Part shown: positions 1 to 5,014 of the stretch, one piece after another
Numbering within the stretch: the first letter of the stretch is position 1
Layout: the number at the start of each line of letters is the position of its first letter
Source: Clostridiaceae bacterium
Lineage (GTDB): Bacteria; Bacillota; Clostridia; Saccharofermentanales; UBA5734
Reading direction: 5' to 3'
Length of the DNA: 5,014 nucleotides
Assembly (NCBI GenBank): GCA_012511525.1
Contig: JAAZFW010000040.1
Span: 1 to 5,014, forward strand
The notes under the pieces: model-generated
What the model was told of the DNA's origin: nothing
The model's database searches: none
Seen by the model: only the letters and a program-made list of their open reading frames with translations
Program-made: the position numbers and the translations under genes

Positions 1-949
1 CCCACTCGATACCCGGCATCCGGATTTCCTGGACCGCGACGTAGAGGTCGGACGCGCCGCCTCGGTACAGGAAAAAGGCTTGCTGGTCCTTTAAATATTC
101 CTGGTAAGCCTGGTGGACCGCCTGACTTTCGAAATCGCCGATCAAGGCGCGTTCCAGCGTGCCGTCCGGCAGACTGGCGAAATTCGCCCGGTCCATCGAG
201 TTGGCGACCAGGGCGCCTGTCTCTTTTTCAACGATCAGGGCATAACCGTCGTAGGCCTGGACCGCTTCAAATAACCGGCTGCCGATGCCGCTTAGCAGCA
301 TATGCGCGCCCATGACTCCCTGCAGGCTGCCGTCCGGCGCGTAAATCGGCCAGCCGGCCGAGATGGCCAGATCGTCGATCACGAAATGCTTGTAGACCGG
401 CGAAAAAGTTGGCTGGCCGCTCGTTGCGGCAGCCTGGTACCAGGCGCGGGTTCGCGGGTCGAACGCGCCGGCATCGGCGACAAGGTCGCCTGCGGTCAGG
501 TCGGGATTGACCGCATAGTACCAGGAATGGCCGCCTGTCCGCGCGTCGTTTTGCATGATCTCCAGTGCCCCGGCCTCGTTGCGCCGCGCGCCGTAATATG
601 TCCCGTCTGCTGAGCCGTAGCTGAAGCTATAGACATCGTCTTCGTGCGCCTGCATGACGCTGATGAAAAACGTGTTGCGCGGCTCGTCTTGCCTCATCTC
701 GAGCAGCGCGCTGCTGATGACCTGGTGGTTGACCTCGTTGATGTGCATCGGCACATGGACAAAATCCTGGATTTGGTCGTACAGGTCGTCGCTGATGTGC
801 CGGGCAAACGTGCGCGTCGTCTCATCCGCTGACTTGTACCAGCTGGTGAAGATCAAAGCGCCGATGCTGCAGATCGAAACCAGCATCACAGCAAGAAAGA
901 CCAGGCTGATGATGGTCCGGATCGGGAGAGCCCTTTTGTCTGATGTCAC
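1..949 (-). CDS. dCache-domain membrane sensor protein, N-terminal part (3' end beyond window)
   Basis: The 316 visible codons read without a stop to the left edge, so the output domain is missing. Residues 1-11 are a short basic cytoplasmic tail and about 12-34 a hydrophobic membrane segment (IRTIISLVFLAVMLVSICS and following). From about 40 onward an extracytoplasmic region matches the dCache_1 (double PAS-like) fold: SFSYGSADGTYYGARR at 108-123, a DPRTRAWYQAA motif at 164-174, ISAGWPIY at 196-203 and GVMGAHMLL at 211-219. Such domains bind small ligands outside the cell and drive histidine kinase, GGDEF, adenylate cyclase or chemoreceptor outputs; which one applies here is unknown. The GTG at 949 is chosen because the in-frame TAA of the upstream gene lies only one codon before it, and the next starts fall inside the membrane segment. 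The ribosome binding site is weak (GAGG inside the end of the upstream gene), suggesting translational coupling. Fold confidence is good; the ligand is unknown. Confidence 0.85.
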   Translation of the reverse strand, partial: MTSDKRALPIRTIISLVFLAVMLVSICSIGALIFTSWYKSADETTRTFARHISDDLYDQIQDFVHVPMHINEVNHQVISSALLEMRQDEPRNTFFISVMQAHEDDVYSFSYGSADGTYYGARRNEAGALEIMQNDARTGGHSWYYAVNPDLTAGDLVADAGAFDPRTRAWYQAAATSGQPTFSPVYKHFVIDDLAISAGWPIYAPDGSLQGVMGAHMLLSGIGSRLFEAVQAYDGYALIVEKETGALVANSMDRANFASLPDGTLERALIGDFESQAVHQAYQEYLKDQQAFFLYRGGASDLYVAVQEIRMPGIEW

Positions 950-952
950 CTG

Positions 953-3439
953 TTATCCCATCCTCGCTTTAGCGCTAAGCAGCTCCAGGGCAGCGTCCGG
1001 GTCAAGCGGGCGGCTGACCAGGTACCCCTGGATTTTATCACAGCCGTGTGCTTTAAGGTACTGGCGCTGACTTTCGTGCTCGACCCCTTCCGCCACGACG
1101 CAATGGCCCAGCTTGTGCGCCATCGAGATGATATCGCCGGTGATGGCCTGCTCCGGGTCCAGATGCATCAGCTTGTCGATGAAGCTCTTGTCGATCTTAA
1201 GGCAAGTGACGTTCAGCTCCCGCTCGCGGGCCAGCGAGGAATAGCCGGTACCGAAATCGTCGATCGCGATCTGCATCCCCAGGGCTTGCAGGTCGCCGAG
1301 AATGGTGTTGATCTCCTGGTAGTTGACCGCCAGGATCGACTCGGTGATCTCGAGGTTGATGCACTCGGGCGAGACGCCGGTATCCCGGACGATACGTTCG
1401 AGCGCGGGCAGGAAATCGCCGCGCAGCAACTGGATCGCCGAGATGTTGATCGAAATGTGCAAGTTGCTGTAACCGTTCGACTGCAGCGTTTGCAAAAACT
1501 GCAGGGCCTTGCGGATGATCTGGTAGCCCAACGGGACGATCAGCTTGGTCTCCTCGGCGATCGGGATGAACTCCAGCGGCGAGATGCGGCCAAAGCCGCG
1601 GCTGTCGAAGCGGGCCAGCGCTTCAAAACCGCAAACCCGGTCGGTCGATAAGTCCAAAATCGGCTGATACTGCAAGACCAGGCGCTCGTCCGCCTTGCCG
1701 TCCGCGGCCAGGGCCAGTTCGCGCTTGATCTCCTCTTCGCGAAGGATACCCTTTTCCATGTCCCGGTCAAAAAAGCAGACCTTGTCGTCGTCATAGAATT
1801 CAAGCGCCTTTTCCGATGCGATCAAAAGGCTCTTGAAGAACTGCTCGGCCGACAAGCTGTTTTGCTCGTCGATCTCGATCACCCCGATGCCGATGTCGAT
1901 CCGTTCGACGGTCAAGAGCTGGCGCAAGGCCGTGGCGACAGCGAAGCAGAAGCCGTTTAGATCCTTGCGGTCCCCGTAGCCTTTCAGATAGAAGGCAAAG
2001 TGATGCTCGTACATGCTGAACAACTGCCGCCCTTCGGAGCAAAAGCCAGCCAGGGTGTCCGAGGCGCGCTTAATCAGGTCCCAGGTGTAATGGAACCCGT
2101 AGACCCGGTTCAGCGCCTGCAGCGATCCCAGGTTGATGCCGACCAGGGCTCGCTTGAGAGGTTCAGGGTTCCGCTCGTCGCGGCCAAGCAGCATCTCCAG
2201 GTAGCGGCGGTTGTACAGCCCGGTCCAGGCATCGTGCTCGTTGCTGTACTTGAGCGCGTGCTCCATCTCCTTGCGGTCCGAGATATCCAAAATGATCCCT
2301 TCCAGGGCTTCGATCCGGCCCCGGGAATCGAACAGGCCCTGGCCCATTTCGATGACCCATTTTCGAACCCCCGCCCGGGTGACGATCTCATACTCATCCT
2401 TGAACGGTTTTCGTTCGGCCAGAACCTGTTTCCACTTCTCCCAGAGGATTTCGCGGTACTCGGGGGCGATCAGGTCGTTGAAGGACAAGTCCCGGTTGCC
2501 GATCAGGCTGGACGTCGGATAGCCGGTCAGTTCCAGACAGCCTTCCGAGACGTATTCCATTGTCCAGTCCCGGTCGTACTGGCAGCGGTAGGCCATGCCG
2601 GGCAGATGGGACAGCAGGACCGATTTACTGCGCACGCTTTCCGACAGGGCTTGCTCGACGGCTTTGCGCCGCGTGATGTCCTGGATCAGGCAGATGTGGT
2701 TGAAGCGCTGGCGGTGCGACAGCGTCAACGGGGCCACGACAAGATAGACCCAGACGATCGAGCCATCCGGGCGGCTCAGGCGCTTGTCCAATGAATACCC
2801 CTCGATCTCACCAGATAGCAGCTTGTTGTACAAGGACAAGTCCGAGTCCAGATCGTCCGGGTAGGTGATCGCGGCCCAGCCCTTTCGTACCAGCTCGTAC
2901 GCGCTTCTGCCCGTGATCCTTTCCAGCGCCGGGTTGATCATGACAGGGTTGTCGTCGATCTCGTCCGGATCTGCGCCATAGGCGATCGCGATGCCGATCG
3001 GGGCCTGCTTGAATATGGTGTCAAAGGTCAGGGCCTGGTCCTGCAAACGCTGCTCGACCGCGCGCTGCACCTGGATCAATTCGGCGTGCACGTCGATGCG
3101 GGCCCGGATCGCATCCATCTGGATCGGCTTGCGGATGAAGTCCACCGCACCCATCTTCAGCCCCTGGATCTCATGGTCCGGTTCGTCATGGCTGGTCAGG
3201 ATCACCGTGCGCAGGTGCCTGGTCCGTTCAGATGCCTTGAGCTGCTTAAGGACAGAAAAGCCGTCCATATGCGGCATATGCAAATCGAGGACGAGCAAGT
3301 CGATGTCGTCATGCTCATCCAGTTTTCGCAGAACGTCCAGGCCATCGCAGGCCGTCAGGACGCTGTGGTGCGACAGCAAGCTCGTGATCAGCAGTCGGTC
3401 TGAGGCGGAATCATCGGCGACCAGTATCTTGATGCTCAT
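953..3439 (-). CDS. Response regulator with PAS-PAS, degenerate GGDEF and EAL domains (c-di-GMP phosphodiesterase)
   Basis: 828 residues, cytoplasmic, no membrane segment. Domains: REC about 1-120 with acidic pocket D9/D10, phospho-acceptor D52 (LDLHMPHMDG), T82 and K104; a helical linker 114-140; PAS about 137-262, ending in an IQDITRRKAVEQAL linker; PAS about 270-395, ending in ILDISDRKEMEHAL; GGDEF-like 400-560; EAL about 580-825. The GGDEF signature is replaced by YEHHF (477-481) and the usual first metal Asp is N436, so cyclase activity is not expected. The EAL domain keeps the whole RocR-type catalytic set with matching spacing: E606 (EAL), N665, E697, D727/D728 (DDFGTG), K748, E784 and Q804, plus loop residue E700. 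The predicted reaction is c-di-GMP to pGpG, probably gated by phosphorylation of D52 and by the PAS domains. Start at 3439 is set by AAGGAG seven bases upstream; an ATG 19 codons earlier lacks such a site. It is probably co-transcribed with the dCache gene that follows. Confidence 0.93.
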   Translation of the reverse strand: MSIKILVADDSASDRLLITSLLSHHSVLTACDGLDVLRKLDEHDDIDLLVLDLHMPHMDGFSVLKQLKASERTRHLRTVILTSHDEPDHEIQGLKMGAVDFIRKPIQMDAIRARIDVHAELIQVQRAVEQRLQDQALTFDTIFKQAPIGIAIAYGADPDEIDDNPVMINPALERITGRSAYELVRKGWAAITYPDDLDSDLSLYNKLLSGEIEGYSLDKRLSRPDGSIVWVYLVVAPLTLSHRQRFNHICLIQDITRRKAVEQALSESVRSKSVLLSHLPGMAYRCQYDRDWTMEYVSEGCLELTGYPTSSLIGNRDLSFNDLIAPEYREILWEKWKQVLAERKPFKDEYEIVTRAGVRKWVIEMGQGLFDSRGRIEALEGIILDISDRKEMEHALKYSNEHDAWTGLYNRRYLEMLLGRDERNPEPLKRALVGINLGSLQALNRVYGFHYTWDLIKRASDTLAGFCSEGRQLFSMYEHHFAFYLKGYGDRKDLNGFCFAVATALRQLLTVERIDIGIGVIEIDEQNSLSAEQFFKSLLIASEKALEFYDDDKVCFFDRDMEKGILREEEIKRELALAADGKADERLVLQYQPILDLSTDRVCGFEALARFDSRGFGRISPLEFIPIAEETKLIVPLGYQIIRKALQFLQTLQSNGYSNLHISINISAIQLLRGDFLPALERIVRDTGVSPECINLEITESILAVNYQEINTILGDLQALGMQIAIDDFGTGYSSLARERELNVTCLKIDKSFIDKLMHLDPEQAITGDIISMAHKLGHCVVAEGVEHESQRQYLKAHGCDKIQGYLVSRPLDPDAALELLSAKARMG

Positions 3440-3452
3440 CCTCTTTCTCCTT
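3440..3452 (-). promoter_or_regulatory. Ribosome binding site fixing the start of the REC-EAL gene
   Basis: On the minus strand AAGGAG (3452-3447) sits seven bases before the ATG at 3439. The REC fold then begins at once with MSIKILVADDS. The longer in-frame reading from 3496 adds 19 residues that match nothing in REC proteins, so the shorter start is preferred. Confidence 0.85.
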
Positions 3453-3491
3453 GACGGGTACGTGTGTTGTCGGAACCAACAGGATTGCAGG

Positions 3492-3525
3492 GGCATACGG
3501 ATCCAGCACCTGTTCCGCTCATGCC
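3492..3525 (-). other. Hairpin in the presumed 5' leader of the REC-EAL gene
   Basis: In the minus-strand RNA GGCAU (3525-3521) pairs with AUGCC (3496-3492), and inside it CGGA (3517-3514) pairs with UCCG (3501-3498), around a 12-nt loop. The two stems are separated by GAG on one side and one base on the other. It starts about 50 bases before the start codon. There is no U-run behind it, so it is not a terminator. I recognise no riboswitch class in it. Confidence 0.35.
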
Positions 3526-3560
3526 GCCGGTTTGTCCTGCCGCCTTATCGCTTTTATCGA

Positions 3561-3585
3561 GCATATGCGCAAAATAATCATATGC
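3561..3585. repeat. Paired CATATG palindromes (7-bp inverted repeat)
   Basis: GCATATG at 3561-3567 and CATATGC at 3579-3585 form a perfect 7-bp inverted repeat with an 11-base spacer. Each half contains the self-complementary CATATG, so the two centres are 17 bases apart, about 1.6 helical turns. It could be a dimer binding site in the leader, or chance. Confidence 0.3.
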
Positions 3586-3637
3586 CAGCGGCAAAGCCAC
3601 GTGATTATCTTAACACATGTTGCGGTTTGCTGTATAG

Positions 3638-3666
3638 ATTATGCAAAGGTATTCACCATTCGTTAA
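3638..3666 (-). promoter_or_regulatory. Candidate sigma-A-type promoter for the REC-EAL / dCache operon
   Basis: On the minus strand TTAACG (3666-3661) is followed after 17 bases by CATAAT (3643-3638). That is 4/6 and 5/6 matches to the -35 and -10 consensus, in the most AT-rich part of the spacer. Transcription would start near 3630, giving a leader of roughly 190 nt. In AT-rich DNA such matches arise easily, so this is only the best candidate I found. Confidence 0.3.
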
Positions 3667-3679
3667 TATTTTGTCATTT

Positions 3680-3695
3680 TTCATATTGTTATGAA
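3680..3695. promoter_or_regulatory. 6-4-6 palindrome just upstream of the candidate promoter (possible operator)
   Basis: TTCATA (3680-3685), a TTGT spacer, then TATGAA (3690-3695) form a perfect 6-bp inverted repeat. It lies 13 bases upstream of the proposed -35 hexamer on the minus strand, a usual place for an activator. No specific regulator is recognised. Confidence 0.35.
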
Positions 3696-3700
3696 TATTT

Positions 3701-3729
3701 ACTCGTTATATTATGCATTTATAACGGGT
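3701..3729. promoter_or_regulatory. 10-bp near-perfect inverted repeat in the AT-rich promoter region (possible operator)
   Basis: ACTCGTTATA (3701-3710) and TATAACGGGT (3720-3729) are reverse complements at 9 of 10 positions, with a 9-base spacer TTATGCATT. The two arms are centred 19 bases apart, close to two helical turns, as for a dimeric regulator. No U-run follows on either strand, so a terminator is unlikely. It lies upstream of the candidate promoter. Confidence 0.45.
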
Positions 3730-3952
3730 TAGCCGCATATATTTTTCTTTGATGACACAAAGCCATCCCCTAAATCACGTTATCATTTTCATAATCAGTG
3801 CAAAACGTCCGGGAAATCACAATCTGAAAGGTCGGCATGATGCATCGTCATGCGCCATAGGCAAGACAGAAAGCGGCCGGATAAGCTAACCGAACGCTGC
3901 CGTAAAACCCGCGGTGGCTCATGCCTGGACAAGAGAACAGCGCCTGAACGGA

Positions 3953-3990
3953 TAACAAAAATGGGGACAAGGTTGACAGACAGGTTGTCC
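3953..3990 (-). terminator. Likely rho-independent terminator of the amidohydrolase operon
   Basis: In the minus-strand RNA GGACAA (3990-3985) pairs with UUGUCC (3970-3965) across a 14-nt loop, followed three bases later by UUUUUGUU (3961-3954). It lies about 80 bases after the stop of the 258-residue amidohydrolase. The stem is short and the loop long, so it may be only moderately efficient. A weaker alternative just before it has TUGAA/UUCAA arms (4027-4009) and U5 (4006-4002). Confidence 0.45.
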
Positions 3991-4041
3991 AATAGGAATA
4001 CAAAAATCTTGAATGTTTGCCGTTCAACGGACGGATTGCTC

Positions 4042-4082
4042 CCCGAACAATTGATCTTCCGTGCGTTTTTTTATTGTTCGGG
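4042..4082. repeat. Perfect 10-bp inverted repeat spanning the amidohydrolase stop codon
   Basis: CCCGAACAAT (4042-4051) and ATTGTTCGGG (4073-4082) are exact reverse complements with a 21-base spacer holding a T7 run. The right arm encodes the last codons (Pro-Glu-Gln) and touches the stop of the minus-strand gene. The minus-strand transcript could fold into a 10-bp stem with a large A-rich loop, but no U-run follows, so it is not a standard terminator. Confidence 0.5.
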
Positions 4083-4847
4083 CGTAGCCATGACCGCGGC
4101 GTTGCCGGACCAGATGGCCTGTTTCTGTTCCGGGCTGAGCGCTGACAACGCAACAGACAGGACCGTACTCCTCAAACAATAGAGGGGCGACAGGGAGCCG
4201 TACAGGATGTGCCCGGCCCCGATGGCATCTACCGCTTTTTCGACACTGAACAGCTGATCTTTGAGGCCGGATGTATCAACATAGATCCGCCGACCGGTCC
4301 GGATCAGCGGCTTAAGCCGCTCGATTTCCGCGAGGCGGACATTGAGCAGAACGATGGTCCGCGTTGGGTTGACCGAAAGGAAACCTTCCAGTTCAGCCAA
4401 ATCGACGGGCCTGGGCTGGACCAGGTGATCGAGGCGTTCATCTTCCATGCGCAGGGGCAAAAAGAGCGGCAGGCTCCTTTCCCCCATGAAATCGAGCAGG
4501 ACACGAACCTTTGGATCCAGAAGACGATAGCCATGGTAGCCGGGATAGATGCGGACACCGTCGATCTGGTAATGCTCGATTCCGAACTGGATATCCTGGC
4601 AGGCCTGGTGCAGCGGGTTGACCGTCTGGACCTGCCGGTAAGCGCTGCCTTTAACCTGTTCATATAGTTCCGCTTCGCCTTCCAGGGGGTCAACATAAAA
4701 GATGCTGTTCAGCGAGGCGATGTAGCCCTGGCGGATGCCGCAGGCCGCGTGGTCATGGACCAGGTCGGCAAAACGAGCCCGGGGAATATGCCGGAACGGC
4801 CAGTGGCCCCAAAAGCAGTTGACATCGATGCGATCCGACTGGTCCAC
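4071..4847 (-). CDS. Amidohydrolase_2-like protein apparently lacking the metal ligands
   Basis: 258 residues, soluble, close to the usual 250-300 of short amidohydrolase_2 (COG2159, ACMSD-like) proteins. Family landmarks are visible: IDVNCFWGHWPFR at 7-19, GVRIYPGYHGYRLLDP at 97-112 (the family's substrate-barrel strand and loop) and HILYGSLSPLY at 213-223 near the C-terminus. The residues that normally bind metal look replaced: the N-terminal D-x-H-x-H reads D8-V-N-C-F12, the strand usually bearing a His reads RIYP, the next His-bearing strand reads IVLLNV (165-170), and the C-terminal G-(S/T)-D reads G217-S-L219. It may be metal-independent, a partner subunit or a dead paralogue. The start is GTG at 4847, seven bases after GGAGG. 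That site overlaps the stop of the preceding amidohydrolase gene, so the two are translationally coupled. The substrate is unknown. Confidence 0.8.
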   Translation of the reverse strand: MDQSDRIDVNCFWGHWPFRHIPRARFADLVHDHAACGIRQGYIASLNSIFYVDPLEGEAELYEQVKGSAYRQVQTVNPLHQACQDIQFGIEHYQIDGVRIYPGYHGYRLLDPKVRVLLDFMGERSLPLFLPLRMEDERLDHLVQPRPVDLAELEGFLSVNPTRTIVLLNVRLAEIERLKPLIRTGRRIYVDTSGLKDQLFSVEKAVDAIGAGHILYGSLSPLYCLRSTVLSVALSALSPEQKQAIWSGNAAVMATPEQ

Positions 4848-4861
4848 GCGCTTCCCTCCTA
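4848..4861 (-). promoter_or_regulatory. Shine-Dalgarno overlapping the upstream stop codon (translational coupling)
   Basis: The minus strand reads TAG-GAGGG-AAGCGC then GTG. The stop of the upstream amidohydrolase (4861-4859) shares its last base with GGAGG (4859-4855), seven bases before the GTG at 4847. It supports both the GTG start and coupled translation of the pair. Confidence 0.75.
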
Positions 4862-5014
4862 CACGCCCGGGATGATCCGTCTGGCGTTGTCGCGGTAAAT
4901 CCGGGCTTTGTCGGCTTCGGGCAAGGCGGCGTCCTCAACCTGGCCATAGGAAATCAGGAAACTGGCCCCGGGCATATCGCTGCCGAAAAGGACGCGCTCA
5001 CAGCCCAGCCACCG
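4859..5014 (-). CDS. Amidohydrolase-superfamily protein, C-terminal fragment (5' part beyond window)
   Basis: The last 51 codons of a gene that enters from the right edge and stops with TAG at 4861-4859. It reads RWLGCERVLFGSDMPGASF and ends DKARIYRDNARRIIPGV. The pattern (R/V)-L-F-G-(S/T)-D-x-P, followed about 25 residues later by a helix and a YRDNARRI-type end (consensus I-x-x-x-N-A-x-R-L/I), is the hallmark C-terminus of amidohydrolase_2 (COG2159) hydrolases and decarboxylases. The Asp of GSD is the conserved metal/catalytic Asp, so this copy looks catalytically normal in the part seen. It sits 11 bases upstream of, and is coupled to, the 258-residue relative. Substrate and length cannot be judged. 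Confidence 0.8.
   Translation of the reverse strand, partial: RWLGCERVLFGSDMPGASFLISYGQVEDAALPEADKARIYRDNARRIIPGV

Larger units (their letters stand above)
3440..4070. other. 631-base spacer without a convincing gene
   Basis: This stretch lies between the amidohydrolase stop and the REC-EAL start. From 4070 down to about 3950 it holds the likely terminator of the amidohydrolase operon. About 3820-3950 is GC-richer and non-coding as far as I can tell; it contains a hairpin with AGCG 3872-3875 and CGG 3878-3880 pairing with CCG 3890-3892 and CGCT 3895-3898. About 3600-3800 is strongly AT-rich and carries inverted repeats and a candidate promoter for the REC-EAL operon. 3440-3600 is a GC-rich presumed leader with a hairpin and a CATATG pair. 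Open frames here (65-110 codons) have no recognisable domain, no good ribosome binding site and overlap each other on both strands. Confidence 0.7.

Noticed and set aside
302..3403. Numerous 60-260-codon frames opposite or within the signalling genes
   Set aside because: They are shadows of the high-GC minus-strand genes, whose domains are unambiguous.
3440..3496. Longer reading of the REC-EAL protein starting at 3496
   Set aside because: The 19 extra residues match no REC N-terminus, and the internal ATG at 3439 has a near-perfect AAGGAG at seven bases.
3545..3600. Sigma-28-like CGATAA elements on the minus strand (two in tandem near 3545-3562)
   Set aside because: No TAAA hexamer at the required 15-16 base spacing for either copy.
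3751..3780. Plus-strand stretch resembling the ACGCAAAGCC...CCTAA part of a class I c-di-GMP riboswitch (ACACAAAGCCATCCCCTAA)
   Set aside because: The partner GGGCAAACC/GAAA half and the closing stems are absent, and no plus-strand gene follows.
3779..3796. Fur-box-like run (minus strand GATTATGAAAATGATAAC, three partial GATAAT hexamers)
   Set aside because: The symmetry needed for a 7-1-7 Fur site is missing and the DNA is AT-rich, so chance is likely.
3837..3860. Seven-codon plus-strand reading frame (MMHRHAP) with a purine-rich stretch before it, as a leader peptide
   Set aside because: Nothing on the plus strand downstream that it could control.
3973..4001. Plus-strand TTGACA at 3973-3978 as a promoter
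   Set aside because: No acceptable -10 at 16-18 bases, no plus-strand gene follows, and the bases are part of the likely terminator loop.
3795..4182. Open frames of 65-110 codons on both strands between the two operons
   Set aside because: No recognisable motifs, no ribosome binding sites, mutual overlap, and overlap with the amidohydrolase gene in another frame.

Overview
The window looks like a bacterial chromosome segment. All four genes I can support lie on the minus strand, in two groups: a cyclic-di-GMP signalling pair (positions 1-3439) and a pair of amidohydrolase-superfamily genes (4071-5014). A 631-base gene-free stretch separates them. Coding DNA is GC-rich by eye, while about 3600-3800 of the spacer is strongly AT-rich. 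Strong AAGGAG/GGAGG ribosome binding sites, two GTG starts and tightly packed genes would suit a moderately GC-rich Bacillota (Clostridia-like). That placement is an inference with modest confidence, and no phylogenetic marker is present.

From the right edge, reading leftward: the C-terminal 51 codons of a canonical-looking amidohydrolase_2 protein (4859-5014); a 258-residue relative (4071-4847) translationally coupled to it, which appears to have lost the metal ligands of the superfamily; a likely terminator (3953-3990); and a spacer with two good inverted repeats, a possible promoter and a leader of roughly 190 nt that contains a hairpin. Next comes an 828-residue REC-PAS-PAS-GGDEF*-EAL protein (953-3439) with a degenerate cyclase site and a full phosphodiesterase residue set. 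Three nucleotides downstream, and in the same reading frame, starts a membrane sensor with a dCache domain (1-949). It runs off the left edge, so its output domain is not visible.

Inferred working model: the dCache protein senses an extracellular ligand, and the REC-EAL protein receives a phosphoryl signal and degrades c-di-GMP. The two are probably co-transcribed from the AT-rich region. Whether the dCache protein is the cognate kinase, a cyclase or a chemoreceptor cannot be told here. The amidohydrolase pair is probably a separate metabolic operon. I found no mobile element, CRISPR array, tRNA or rRNA. No clearly new multi-gene system is visible. The most unusual items are the ligand-less amidohydrolase paired with an apparently intact one, the altered dCache ligand motif, and the palindromes upstream of the signalling operon.
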